DNA of 64,000 nucleotides from Rickettsiales bacterium (lineage in GTDB: Bacteria; Pseudomonadota; Alphaproteobacteria; Rickettsiales; JABIRX01), in contig JADHOX010000002.1 of NCBI GenBank assembly GCA_016778805.1, forward strand, positions 8,001-72,000. Direction: 5' to 3'. Below the pieces are notes generated by a model that was not told the origin of the DNA, searched no databases, and worked only from the letters and a program-made list of their open reading frames with translations. The translations under genes were made by a program, and so were the position numbers. Shown piece after piece: positions 9,843 to 18,854 of the stretch (positions within the stretch are counted from its first letter, which is position 1; every line of letters begins with the position of its first letter).

Positions 9843-10268
9843 TTAGCTAGCCTCAGCAGCTTCTGGGTTAGCTTCTGCTTCTTCTTCAGCTTTTGCATCA
9901 GCTTCTGCTTTTGCTTTAGCTTCGGCTTCAGCTTTTAATTTGTCAGCTTTTGCTTTTGCTAATTCATTTCTTTCAGCTTCAGTTTTAGGGAAAGCGTTTG
10001 GAAGGTATTTTTCAACTTGTTTAATTCCGTTGTTAAATAACAAGATTGCAGCTTTTTCAGAAGGAATAGCTCCCTTGCTTAACCAGTTTGCAGTTTTTTC
10101 AGCATCGAAAACAAAGCGATCTTTATTATCTTTAGCAAGCATTGGGTTATATGATCCAATTCTCTCAATAAATTTACCATTTCTAGGTGAACGAGAATCA
10201 GTTACTACTAATTTATAAAAAGGTTTTTTCTTTGCACCATGTCTTGCAAATCTAATTTTTGTTGCCAT
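9843..10268 (-). CDS. rpsP: 30S ribosomal protein bS16 with Ala/Glu/Lys-rich tail
   Basis: S16 is a small-subunit assembly protein. Residues 1 to about 82 are canonical (IRFARHGAKKKPFYKLVVTDSRSPRNG near the N-terminus). After about residue 100 the protein continues with a low-complexity tail of alternating Ala, Glu and Lys, making it 141 residues against the usual 80-100. The tail is probably helical or disordered. It is the first gene of the rpsP-rimM-trmD-rplS-leuC operon. Confidence 0.96.
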   Translation of the reverse strand: MATKIRFARHGAKKKPFYKLVVTDSRSPRNGKFIERIGSYNPMLAKDNKDRFVFDAEKTANWLSKGAIPSEKAAILLFNNGIKQVEKYLPNAFPKTEAERNELAKAKADKLKAEAEAKAKAEADAKAEEEAEANPEAAEAS

Positions 10269-10311
10269 ATTATTTTATTGAAATATTACACTATACTTTA
10301 AAGTGACTCAG

Positions 10312-10340
10312 CTTATAAAGGTTCTCTTGTAAATATGCAA
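10312..10340 (-). promoter_or_regulatory. Candidate promoter for the rpsP operon
   Basis: On the minus strand TTGCAT (10340-10335) and TATAAG (10317-10312) are 17 nt apart, about 45 nt upstream of the rpsP ATG. A second -10-like TATAGT occurs at 10295-10290. The -10 is good and the -35 weak. Confidence 0.4.
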
Positions 10341-10353
10341 TAAAAATATGTAA

Positions 10354-10863
10354 ATGGATAAACAGTTATTAAATGATATTTTATCTATCGTTAAATCAGA
10401 AAAAGAGAAGCATAATGTTGAAGAGGGAGATCACCAAGAATTATCGGGAATAATCTATGAATTAAAAACATCAGATAGCTCGGATGATTCAGATGAAGAA
10501 TTGCTAAAATCAGAACAGATCGAATCTGAACAAGAAGTTACTAGTGAATTGTCAGGTGAGTCTGAGATTATAGATGATAATCTTACAGATAAACAAAAGA
10601 AAGATTTGAAAACTATTCAAAATATTCAAGGTCAAATGATTATTGGTTTGTTTGAAAATATCTCACAATATTCTGATTCTGAAATTAGTTCGACTAATTT
10701 AACTGCAGATCTTAAAAATTTGTTACTTTATAAAGATAATTTAGTTTTGCATAAAATTTTAGTTTCTACCCCTAAATATCAAGATGTTATGAAAAATAAG
10801 CTTAATAAAGCTGCATTTGATATAATTAATAATTCAAAAACCGCTCAAGCATTTTCAAGGTAA
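10354..10863 (+). CDS. Acidic protein of unknown function
   Basis: I do not recognise this 169-residue protein. The first 85 residues are very acidic and Ser-rich (stretches such as SDSSDDSDEELL) and probably disordered. The second half, from about residue 80, is predicted helical (TDKQKKDLKTIQNIQGQMIIGLFENI and onward). There is no signal peptide or membrane segment. It precedes another unknown gene by 13 nt and then gltX, all on the same strand, so the three may form an operon. Codon and base use look like the neighbours. Confidence 0.7.
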   Translation: MDKQLLNDILSIVKSEKEKHNVEEGDHQELSGIIYELKTSDSSDDSDEELLKSEQIESEQEVTSELSGESEIIDDNLTDKQKKDLKTIQNIQGQMIIGLFENISQYSDSEISSTNLTADLKNLLLYKDNLVLHKILVSTPKYQDVMKNKLNKAAFDIINNSKTAQAFSR

Positions 10864-10876
10864 ATAAGATAATAAG

Positions 10877-12043
10877 ATGAATTTAGCTAATTATAAAACT
10901 TTAATTGAAATTAATGGATCTGAACCAGATATATTAAATGCTCATGTTCTTTATCTTCAAAAAGAAAATCAACTTAGTGATATTAGTGAAAAGCTTTTAG
11001 AAAATTGGCAAAAAAATTCTGATAATACTAGTCTTGATATTTTATCTGCATTATTAAAAAATGCAGACCTAGATATTATTGATGATTTGCTTAATCAATT
11101 TGATAACAAAAAATTAATTAAAGAATTACAAAAGCAAATTTCAGAATCTACTGAAGAATTTGTCAGTCAATTTCAAGCTCAAGATTCTAGTGATCAATTA
11201 TTTGCGCTTATGTTTGTTTTTAATATAGTTGATTTTGAATCCAAAGATAAGTTATTAGACCTTCTTCAAGGTCTCAATATTGAACTTTTTTTATCTGATC
11301 CTAAATTGCAAGAGCTTCTTGAATATTCAATACAAAATTATATTCAAGAATTTGAAGAACAAAAGTTACGTAAAAATAGGCTTTTAAAGGCTTTTGAATT
11401 TTTTTCTAAATTGCAGGAAAAGGCTGGCAAATCAGTTAGTGATTTTTATTTGTCAGATTTTGATAAGTTGATTGATCGAATAATGAACAACAAAATTGGT
11501 AATATTGAGCTTAATTTTGCTTTATCTTTAATTCCTTCTCTTGCTGTTCATGTTGCGCAAAGTTTTGATAAATTTCCTCAAACTGTAAAACAAAATTTAG
11601 TTGATAATGTTTTTCCAACATTAGGTGATAGTCCAGTTGGCAAGCTATGTAGTGAGATTGTCGAAGCTAAATCAAGTCTAAAAGTTAATACTCCTAAAGA
11701 ATCGGAAAAAGTTCCAAATGAAAAACTTACAAAATCTGAAAATCAATTAAATACCCAGATTAAAGAAATTGAGTTTAAAGTAAAAGAAATCAAAAAAGAT
11801 CTTAAACAGGGTAAAATTTCTTCAAAAGAAGCAAGTAAAGCGATTGATGATGCGCTTGATCCAATTAAACCTAGGGAAGTTAAAGTTGATGTGAGTAAAG
11901 AGTCAGCAAAGGCTGAGATAAAACATTCAAATCCTTTAACTGAGCTAAAAGTTGATGGAGTCACAGATGCTAATGTAAGCCAGAATACTAAAAACATACC
12001 AAATGCTAAACAGGCTGATTTAGAAACAACTCAACAAAAATAA
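10877..12043 (+). CDS. Helical protein of unknown function with Lys/Glu coiled-coil tail
   Basis: A 388-residue protein I cannot assign. Residues 1-260 look all-helical, with many Leu/Ile heptad-like spacings and acidic surface residues (for example DLDIIDDLLNQFDNKKLIKEL). Residues 265-345 are a highly charged, likely coiled-coil region (IKEIEFKVKEIKKDLKQGK), and the last 45 residues are Ser/Asn/Gln-rich and probably disordered. It has no membrane helix or signal peptide. It lies 13 nt after the acidic protein and 15 nt before gltX. A scaffold or interaction role is possible but not shown. Confidence 0.7.
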   Translation: MNLANYKTLIEINGSEPDILNAHVLYLQKENQLSDISEKLLENWQKNSDNTSLDILSALLKNADLDIIDDLLNQFDNKKLIKELQKQISESTEEFVSQFQAQDSSDQLFALMFVFNIVDFESKDKLLDLLQGLNIELFLSDPKLQELLEYSIQNYIQEFEEQKLRKNRLLKAFEFFSKLQEKAGKSVSDFYLSDFDKLIDRIMNNKIGNIELNFALSLIPSLAVHVAQSFDKFPQTVKQNLVDNVFPTLGDSPVGKLCSEIVEAKSSLKVNTPKESEKVPNEKLTKSENQLNTQIKEIEFKVKEIKKDLKQGKISSKEASKAIDDALDPIKPREVKVDVSKESAKAEIKHSNPLTELKVDGVTDANVSQNTKNIPNAKQADLETTQQK

Positions 12044-12058
12044 ATTTTATTTAATAAG

Positions 12059-13456
12059 ATGTTTAACCAAGTTATTACAAGATTTGCGCCATCTCCAACA
12101 GGAATGCTTCATATAGGAGGTGCAAGAACAGCATTGTTTAATTATCTATTTGCAAAAGCAAATGATGGTAAGTTTTTACTTAGAGTTGAGGATACTGATC
12201 AAGCAAGGTCAACTGAAATAGCAAAAGATGCAATTATCGAAGGACTAAAATGGCTCGGTCTTGAGTTTGATCAAAAAATTGTTTTTCAATCACAGCAAAT
12301 ATTGCGTCATCAAGAAATTGTTCAAGAATTATTAGAACAAGGTAAAGCTTATAAATGCTATGCTACTAAAGTCGAGTTACAAGAGTTAAGAGATGATGCA
12401 GAAAAAGAAAATAAACGTTTTAAATATGATAGAAGGTGGCGAGATAAAAGTTCTAAAGATGCACCTAATGATATTGTTCCTGTTGTAAGAATTAAAGCTC
12501 CTATAGATGGTTTTACTATATTTAATGATGCTGTCCAAGGTGAAATTAAGATTCCAAATGATGATCTAGATGATTATATTATTCAAAGGTCTGATGGAAC
12601 TCCTACTTATATGTTAGCAGTTGTTGTTGATGATCATGATATGCAAATAAGTCATGTAATTAGAGGTGATGATCACTTAACAAATGTTGCTAAGCAAATT
12701 GTGATTTATGATGCTTTGGGTTGGGAGATTCCAACATTTGCTCATATCCCATTAATATATGGTGAGGATGGCAAGAAACTTTCTAAACGTCACGGTGCAA
12801 CATCGGTGACGGAGTTTAAGGATATGAGTTATTTGCCAGAAGCAATGCGTAATTATTTATTAAGACTTGGATTTTCTCATGGCGATGATGAAATTATTTC
12901 AGATGATCAAGCTATAAAGTGGTTTAGTTTGGATAATGTTGGAAAATCGCCTGCTAGATTTGACTATAAAAAATTGGATTCGTTAAATAATTATTATTTT
13001 CAAAATCTTTCAAATGATTTTTTATTAGAAGAGTTAACAAAGCTTCATGGAAAAAGCTTTTCTAATACTGAGCTTATTCATCTTAAGGCACTAATGTCTG
13101 AATTAAAAGTAAGAGCAAATGATTATAACTCATTATATGATTCATGTGCTTTTATTTTGGTCAAGGATACCCCAATTAAATTATCTACTGATAAAGCAAA
13201 AAAAATTATTTCTGATAATAAAGATTTAATAGAGCCAATTATTGAATTTATAAAATCTGTTGATAAATTTGATCATGAAAACCTTTATAATATGTCAAAA
13301 GTTTTTGCAGAGCAGAATTCTTACAAAATGAAAAATGTTGCAGGCATATTAAGAGTAGCAATTACTGGGTCCCATATTTCCCCGAGTGTTTTTGAGATTA
13401 TGGAAGTTTTTGGCAAAGATATTACTATTTCAAGGCTAAATGGCTTTATTGAGTAA
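12059..13456 (+). CDS. gltX: Glutamate--tRNA ligase
   Basis: A class I aminoacyl-tRNA synthetase charging tRNA-Glu, 465 residues. The HIGH-type motif appears in FAPSPTGMLHIGGARTALFN and the KMSKS-type motif as KLSKRHGATSV (about residue 240). Many alphaproteobacteria keep two GltX paralogs or one non-discriminating enzyme that also makes Glu-tRNA-Gln for GatCAB; which applies here cannot be decided from this copy. It is the last gene of a probable three-gene unit and is convergent with the Panacea gene, with a 4-nt gap. Confidence 0.97.
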   Translation: MFNQVITRFAPSPTGMLHIGGARTALFNYLFAKANDGKFLLRVEDTDQARSTEIAKDAIIEGLKWLGLEFDQKIVFQSQQILRHQEIVQELLEQGKAYKCYATKVELQELRDDAEKENKRFKYDRRWRDKSSKDAPNDIVPVVRIKAPIDGFTIFNDAVQGEIKIPNDDLDDYIIQRSDGTPTYMLAVVVDDHDMQISHVIRGDDHLTNVAKQIVIYDALGWEIPTFAHIPLIYGEDGKKLSKRHGATSVTEFKDMSYLPEAMRNYLLRLGFSHGDDEIISDDQAIKWFSLDNVGKSPARFDYKKLDSLNNYYFQNLSNDFLLEELTKLHGKSFSNTELIHLKALMSELKVRANDYNSLYDSCAFILVKDTPIKLSTDKAKKIISDNKDLIEPIIEFIKSVDKFDHENLYNMSKVFAEQNSYKMKNVAGILRVAITGSHISPSVFEIMEVFGKDITISRLNGFIE

Positions 13457-13460
13457 AGAT

Positions 13461-13988
13461 TTAATTTAAATTTGCTGGAACTTTGTTAAAACTGTCAGTT
13501 TGCAATAACGCGTAATTACGAATTTCTAAATTTGAGATTTCTTTACCATTATTAATACCTTCTTTAAGGCCTTGAGCATATGTGTTGTACCATGGGCCAT
13601 CCTGTATATGTGTCATTTTAGCAAGATCACTGCCTGAAAATTTTGAATATCTAAAAAAGGTTTCTTCAAGAATTTTGTTTGTTCTTTCATCTTCTTCAGG
13701 AACAAAAAATACTTTCCATTTTAAATCTTCTCCATCCATAACTAGTTCCGATGTAAAATGATTCACAGGCGTATTACCATATTTTTTATATTCATGATAA
13801 ATTGAAGTTATTAAAGGTCCAAAGCTAAAAGCATGAAAAGGTTCAGTAATTAATATTTGATCAAATTTAATTAGTGATTTACAATGAGCAAAATATATAA
13901 TTTTCTGAAGTTTTAGCGGATCTAAATTTTGATTATTTGACTTGGCAATACGAATTATTGTATTTGCAATTTTTGCAGGGCTATACAC
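13461..13988 (-). CDS. Panacea/SocA-type (DUF4065) domain protein
   Basis: A 175-residue protein whose N-terminus (SPAKIANTIIRIAKSNNQNLDPLKLQKIIYFAH) and later FGPLITSIYHEY and GPWYNTY match the Panacea/DUF4065 domain. That domain is found in the Caulobacter antitoxin SocA, in phage GepA and as the antitoxin of many toxin-antitoxin pairs. The start is a GTG at 13988 with a strong Shine-Dalgarno (GAGGAGG, 14003-13997) 8 nt upstream, one of the best in the window. No candidate toxin gene is adjacent: gltX lies downstream and hisF diverges upstream. It may be an orphan antitoxin or a protease adaptor. Confidence 0.82.
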   Translation of the reverse strand: MYSPAKIANTIIRIAKSNNQNLDPLKLQKIIYFAHCKSLIKFDQILITEPFHAFSFGPLITSIYHEYKKYGNTPVNHFTSELVMDGEDLKWKVFFVPEEDERTNKILEETFFRYSKFSGSDLAKMTHIQDGPWYNTYAQGLKEGINNGKEISNLEIRNYALLQTDSFNKVPANLN

Positions 13989-14021
13989 GAACTTTTCCTC
14001 CTCATAAAAAATTCAGTTAAA

Positions 14022-14050
14022 ATTTTAGAAATATCTTTTAAAATTGTCAA
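14022..14050 (-). promoter_or_regulatory. Consensus sigma-70 promoter of the Panacea gene
   Basis: On the minus strand TTGACA (14050-14045) is followed after exactly 17 nt by TAAAAT (14027-14022), about 34 nt upstream of the GTG start. This is a near-perfect promoter, with a full -35 match and 5 of 6 at -10. Confidence 0.7.
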
Positions 14051-14078
14051 ACTCATAAATTAATGTTTTTTAAAATTA

Positions 14079-14834
14079 ATGTTAAAAGTTAGAATAATTC
14101 CTTGTCTTGATGTAAAAGATGGGGAAGTCGTAAAAGGAATCAATTTTGTTAATTTGCGTTCAGCAGGTGATCCTGTTGAACAAGCAAAATTATATAATAA
14201 TCTTGGTGCTGATGAATTATGTTTTCTTGATATAGCTGCTACAAAGGAAGGAAAAGATACTATTTGTGATGTTATTGAAAAAGTGGCAAAAGAATGTTTT
14301 ATTCCACTTACAGTTGGTGGTGGTATTAAATCAATTGCTGATGTAAGAAAGGTTTTAAATTCAGGAGCTGATAAAGTATCAATAAATTCTGCGGCAGTTT
14401 TTAATCCTAGTTTTGTTAAAGAGGCGGCATTAGAATTTGGTTCTCAATGTATTATTGCAGCTATTGATGCAAAAAAAACAAATAATGGCAATTATGAAAT
14501 TTTTACCCATGGAGGTTCAAAGCCAACTGGTATTGATGCTGTAATCTGGGCAGAAAAAATGGTAGCATTTGGAGCAGGAGAATTGCTTGTTACATCAATG
14601 GATCGTGATGGAACTGGAGATGGTTATAATAATGAATTAAACAGATTAATTACTGACAAAGTTAAAGTTCCTGTTATTGCCTCCGGGGGAGTTGGCGATC
14701 TTAGTCATTTTAAAGATGGGGTTATTAAAGGTAATGTTTCTGGTTTGCTTGCAGCTTCAGTCTTCCATTTTGGTAAATACGAGATAAAAGAGGTTAAACA
14801 ATATTTAAAAGATAATAATATTCCGGTACGTTAA
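14079..14834 (+). CDS. hisF: Imidazole glycerol phosphate synthase subunit HisF
   Basis: The cyclase subunit uses ammonia from HisH and PRFAR to form imidazole glycerol phosphate and AICAR. The 251-residue TIM barrel starts with [17 protein letters not shown] (catalytic Asp in CLD) and contains AAIDAKK (second catalytic Asp), LTVGGGIKS and VIASGGVG phosphate-binding loops. hisH is not in the window. The stop overlaps the hisE start by 1 nt, and hisC follows, giving a hisF-hisE-hisC operon that continues into alaS. Confidence 0.98.
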   Translation: MLKVRIIPCLDVKDGEVVKGINFVNLRSAGDPVEQAKLYNNLGADELCFLDIAATKEGKDTICDVIEKVAKECFIPLTVGGGIKSIADVRKVLNSGADKVSINSAAVFNPSFVKEAALEFGSQCIIAAIDAKKTNNGNYEIFTHGGSKPTGIDAVIWAEKMVAFGAGELLVTSMDRDGTGDGYNNELNRLITDKVKVPVIASGGVGDLSHFKDGVIKGNVSGLLAASVFHFGKYEIKEVKQYLKDNNIPVR

Positions 14835-15151
14835 TGAATAAAGAGTTTAGCGAAAACTTTCTTAAAGAACTTTCTGATCTAGTTGATTTGAAAGCTAATC
14901 AAAATGAAAGTGATTCATATACAGCAAGCCTTGTTAATGGTAAGTTAAGTAAAGTGACGCAAAAAGTAGGAGAAGAAGCTGTTGAAGTTGTTATTGCAGC
15001 TTTGGCGGAAGACAAAGGTCGAGTTATATCTGAAAGTTGTGATTTGTTATATCACTTGCTTTGTTTATTTAAGGCTAAAAATGTTTCTTTAGAAGAGATT
15101 AGGCAGGAGATGTCTAGAAGAAATCATAGTAATTTAGATAAGGTAAAGTAA
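14834..15151 (+). CDS. hisE: Phosphoribosyl-ATP diphosphatase
   Basis: HisE hydrolyses PR-ATP to PR-AMP, the second step of histidine synthesis. The 105-residue all-alpha protein has the MazG-like metal-binding pattern KVGEEAVEVVIAA followed by ESCDLLYHLL. It is not fused to HisI here. The start overlaps the hisF stop by 1 nt, implying coupled translation; hisC starts 3 nt downstream. Confidence 0.96.
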   Translation: MNKEFSENFLKELSDLVDLKANQNESDSYTASLVNGKLSKVTQKVGEEAVEVVIAALAEDKGRVISESCDLLYHLLCLFKAKNVSLEEIRQEMSRRNHSNLDKVK

Positions 15152-15154
15152 CTA

Positions 15155-16228
15155 ATGAAATTTGTTAATAAATCATCAATTGCAAAAATTGGTCAATATA
15201 GACCAGGTGAAGGTAATATTTTTGATAAAGAAATTATTAAACTATCTTCTAATGAAAATCCTTTTGGATGTTCAGAGTTAGCAAAAAAAGCTTATCTTGA
15301 TACTGCAAATTATTTAAATAGATATCCAGAAGGAAGTTCTCGAGATCTTCGCGAAGCTATTGCTCAAGAAAATAATATTGATCCTGATAATATAACTTGT
15401 GCAAATGGATCAGATGAAATTTTTAATCTGATAATTGCTGCTTTCACCGAAGAGGGTAGTGAAGTAATTTATACAGAGCATGGTTTCTTAATGTATAAGT
15501 TTTATGCTTTAGTAAATTCAGCTATTCCAATTGCAGCAAAAGAAACAAATTTGCGTGCTGACATTAACAATATTTTGGCACAAGTAACAGCAAAAACAAA
15601 AATTGTTTTTATTGCTAATCCAAATAATCCTACAGGCAGCTATCTAACTAATGATGAGCTAATTCAGTTAAGAAAAAAATTACCTGAAAACATTCTTTTG
15701 GTTATTGATGGTGCATATGCTGAATATGTTTCAAATAATGACTATGAAGATGGTTTTGCTTTGGTTAAAGATTACCAAAATGTTATCGCAACAAGAACAT
15801 TTTCTAAAATTCATGGTCTTGCAAGTTTACGAGTTGGTTATTGTTATGCTAATTCAGAAGTAATTGAGGTTTTGAATAAAGTAAGAGGACCTTTTAATGT
15901 TAATTTAGCTGCTCAAATGGCAGCTGTTGCAGCGATCAAAGATACTAGTTTTTCAGAAAGGTCTCGTCTTCACAATGATCGATGGTTAAAAAAATTTAGT
16001 ATAGAATTTGCAAATTTAGGAATAGAGTTTATTGATTCTGTCGGCAATTTTTTCTTAATAAAATTGAGTTCAAGTAAACGTGAAAAATATTATAGTTTTT
16101 TGGATAAAAATAAAATTAAAATTCGTAAAGTAGATGCATACGGGCTTTCTGATTATCTTAGAATTACTGTTGGTTCTGACATTGAAAACGAAAAATTGTT
16201 GAAGTTAACAAAGGAATTTTGGTTATAA
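15155..16228 (+). CDS. hisC: Histidinol-phosphate aminotransferase
   Basis: A PLP-dependent fold-type I aminotransferase making histidinol phosphate, 357 residues. Visible motifs are SSNENPFGCS near the N-terminus, ANPNNPTGSYL, DGAYAEY, and TFSKIHGLASLRVGY carrying the PLP-binding lysine, plus a C-terminal LRITVG. HisC homologs can also act on aromatic amino acids, but the hisF-hisE context supports histidine synthesis. alaS starts 3 nt after its stop codon. Confidence 0.96.
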   Translation: MKFVNKSSIAKIGQYRPGEGNIFDKEIIKLSSNENPFGCSELAKKAYLDTANYLNRYPEGSSRDLREAIAQENNIDPDNITCANGSDEIFNLIIAAFTEEGSEVIYTEHGFLMYKFYALVNSAIPIAAKETNLRADINNILAQVTAKTKIVFIANPNNPTGSYLTNDELIQLRKKLPENILLVIDGAYAEYVSNNDYEDGFALVKDYQNVIATRTFSKIHGLASLRVGYCYANSEVIEVLNKVRGPFNVNLAAQMAAVAAIKDTSFSERSRLHNDRWLKKFSIEFANLGIEFIDSVGNFFLIKLSSSKREKYYSFLDKNKIKIRKVDAYGLSDYLRITVGSDIENEKLLKLTKEFWL

Positions 16229-16231
16229 ATT

Positions 16232-18853
16232 ATGAAAAGAGTCTCTGAGATAAGATCAGCTTTTTTAGATTACTTTGCGCAAAATGATCATAAAATTGTC
16301 AAATCTGCGCCTTTATTACCAGAGAATGATCCATCATTACTATTTGTAAATGCTGGTATGGTTCCTTTTAAACAATATTTTACCGGTGAATTAAATTCGA
16401 AGTTTTCACGTATTGCTACCTCTCAAAAATGTATTCGAGCTGGAGGAAAACATAATGATCTTGAAAATGTTGGTTATACAGCTCGTCATCATACATTTTT
16501 TGAAATGTTGGGTAATTTTTCATTCGGTGATTATTTTAAAGAGCAATCAATTTTTTATGCTTGGGATTTTGTTACTAAAGAGTTAGGGCTAGATCCTAAT
16601 AAGTTACTTGTAACGGTTTTTCATACAGATAAAGAGGCAATTGATTTGTGGCGCAAAATATCTGGTTTAGCAGATGATCGTATTTTAAAAATTAATTCTA
16701 ATGACAATTTTTGGTCAATGGGTGATGTTGGGCCTTGCGGACCATGTTCTGAGATTTTTTATGATCATGGTAGTCATATTCCCGGAAATAAACCTGGTCA
16801 AGGTGATGAAGGTGACAGATTTGTTGAGATCTGGAATTTAGTTTTCATGCAATATCAAACACTTAAAAATGGTGAAAAAATTGCACTGCCTAAACAATGT
16901 ATTGATACTGGAATGGGACTTGAAAGAGTTGCTTCTATTATGCAAGGCAAAAATAACAATTACGATATTGATCTTTTCCAGGATATTATTAATGAATCAA
17001 TTAAACTTACAGGCAATAATGATCCCAAAATGATTGCAAGTCATAGAGTGATTTCAGATCATTTGCGATCAAGTAGTTTTTTGATTGCTGATGGAGTATT
17101 AGCCTCAAATGAAGGAAGAGGGTATATTCTTAGAAGGATTATTAGAAGAGCTATAAGACATGTTAATAAGTTAGGAGGTAATGATAATATCTTAGCTCAG
17201 TTAGCTCCAGTCTTAATTGATAGAATGGGTAAGCATTTTGATGAGTTAATTGCTGCGAAAGACCTTATAATTAATGAGCTTGCATTAGAAGAAGAAAAAT
17301 TTGCTGTCACACTTGATAAAGGTATTAAAATTTTAAATTCTGAAATTGAAAATACTACTAAACATAATTTTTCTGGGGAAGTTGCATTCAAACTATATGA
17401 CACTTATGGTTTTCCCCTTGATCTTACTCAAGATATTCTTAGGGAGAAAAATATTAAGGTTGATATTAAAGCTTTTGATTTGTTAATGCAGGAACAAAAA
17501 ATTAGGGCAAAAGCAAATTGGAAGGGATCTGGAGATGTTTCTAGTGAAGAGTTTTTTGCGGATTTAGCTAATAAATTACCAGCGACTGAGTTTAAAGGTT
17601 ATGAGAATATAACTCATGATGCAAAAGTTTTAGCGATTATTAAAGCAAATAATATAGTTAGTAATGCTGAGATAAATGAAGAGGTTGTAGTTATTTTTGA
17701 TAAAACTCCATTCTATGCAGAATCTGGTGGCCAGGTTGGCGATACAGGAACGGCAATTTCTGATAAATGTAAATTAGAGATCAAGGACTGCCAAAAACAA
17801 GTTGGTAACTTGTTTGTTCATTTCGCAAAAGTTGTATCAGGTGTATTAGAAGTTGATGAAATTGTGTCATTAAATATTAATTCAAACAGACGAAAGCAAA
17901 TAAAGGCTAATCATTCGGCGACTCATTTACTTCATTTTGCTTTAAAACAAATTATAGGTGCTCATGTCGCGCAAAAAGGTTCTTTTGTAAGTGATGATTT
18001 ATTAAGGTTTGATTTTGCACATAATAAATCATTATCTGCAGATCAAATAATTAATGTTGAAAATTTTGTTAATAATATCATTTGGCAAAATGTTAAAACA
18101 ACAACTGAAATTATGCCTATCGATCAAGCTAAGGCAAAAGGTGCTGTTGCTATGTTTGGCGAGAAATATGATGATGTTGTTCGAGTTGTTTCATTTCCTG
18201 AGAATTCTGATAATAGTAAAAATTCGATTGAGTTATGTGGAGGAACGCATGTTAATTATTCTGGTGATATTGGCTTGTTTAAAATTACATCAGAGGGATC
18301 TGTTGCTTCAGGTATAAGAAGAATTGAAGCTGTTACACAAGCTCCTGCATTTAGTAAAGTTAGGGATGCTTATAATGATTTGCAATCTATCAGTCAAAAA
18401 TTCCAAATTGATAAGGATAAAATTGCTGAAAAGATTGATGCTTTAATGAAAGATAAAAAGCAATTAATTAAATCAATTAGTAAATACAAGATTTCAGAAT
18501 TCAAACAAAAAGCTTTAAAGAATCTTTCAAAAATTAATGGTTTGGAATGTGTAGTTTTTAGAACCAATGATTTAGATGTTCCAGATTGCCGTGATCTTGT
18601 AAGCCAAATACTAAAATCAGATGCTGAAATTGTCGTTTTATTTAACGTCTCGCTAGATCAAAAAGTAAATATTATCGTTGCTAAAGATCAAAAAAATTCT
18701 GAATTTAATGCTGGTAACTTTATAAGAGAAGTCACACCTCTTGTCGATGGTAAAGGTGGTGGTGGTAAAGATAATTTTGCTCAAGGTGGTGGAACTAATA
18801 TTGATAAAATTGATCAAGCTATTAATTCAGTAAAGGATTTACTGGCCAAATAA
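16232..18853 (+). CDS. alaS: Alanine--tRNA ligase
   Basis: A class II synthetase of 873 residues with all modules. The aminoacylation domain starts at residue 1 (RSAFLDYFAQNDH, MVPFKQYFTGE, ARHHTFFEMLGNFSFGDYF). The editing domain has the zinc motif HSATHLLHFAL (about residue 560) and CGGTHV (about residue 670). A coiled-coil and a Gly-rich C-Ala domain (GKGGGGKDNFAQGGG) close the protein. It is the last gene of the his operon-like unit and is convergent with coaD, with a 1-nt gap. Confidence 0.98.
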   Translation: MKRVSEIRSAFLDYFAQNDHKIVKSAPLLPENDPSLLFVNAGMVPFKQYFTGELNSKFSRIATSQKCIRAGGKHNDLENVGYTARHHTFFEMLGNFSFGDYFKEQSIFYAWDFVTKELGLDPNKLLVTVFHTDKEAIDLWRKISGLADDRILKINSNDNFWSMGDVGPCGPCSEIFYDHGSHIPGNKPGQGDEGDRFVEIWNLVFMQYQTLKNGEKIALPKQCIDTGMGLERVASIMQGKNNNYDIDLFQDIINESIKLTGNNDPKMIASHRVISDHLRSSSFLIADGVLASNEGRGYILRRIIRRAIRHVNKLGGNDNILAQLAPVLIDRMGKHFDELIAAKDLIINELALEEEKFAVTLDKGIKILNSEIENTTKHNFSGEVAFKLYDTYGFPLDLTQDILREKNIKVDIKAFDLLMQEQKIRAKANWKGSGDVSSEEFFADLANKLPATEFKGYENITHDAKVLAIIKANNIVSNAEINEEVVVIFDKTPFYAESGGQVGDTGTAISDKCKLEIKDCQKQVGNLFVHFAKVVSGVLEVDEIVSLNINSNRRKQIKANHSATHLLHFALKQIIGAHVAQKGSFVSDDLLRFDFAHNKSLSADQIINVENFVNNIIWQNVKTTTEIMPIDQAKAKGAVAMFGEKYDDVVRVVSFPENSDNSKNSIELCGGTHVNYSGDIGLFKITSEGSVASGIRRIEAVTQAPAFSKVRDAYNDLQSISQKFQIDKDKIAEKIDALMKDKKQLIKSISKYKISEFKQKALKNLSKINGLECVVFRTNDLDVPDCRDLVSQILKSDAEIVVLFNVSLDQKVNIIVAKDQKNSEFNAGNFIREVTPLVDGKGGGGKDNFAQGGGTNIDKIDQAINSVKDLLAK

Positions 18854-18854
18854 T

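Noticed and set aside
14056-14085. Short direct repeat AATTAATGTT before hisF
   Set aside because: AT-rich, only about 10 bp, and likely chance; no link to a regulator.
18054-18317. An 87-residue frame inside alaS
   Set aside because: Same-strand alternative frame in a conserved synthetase; no independent support.
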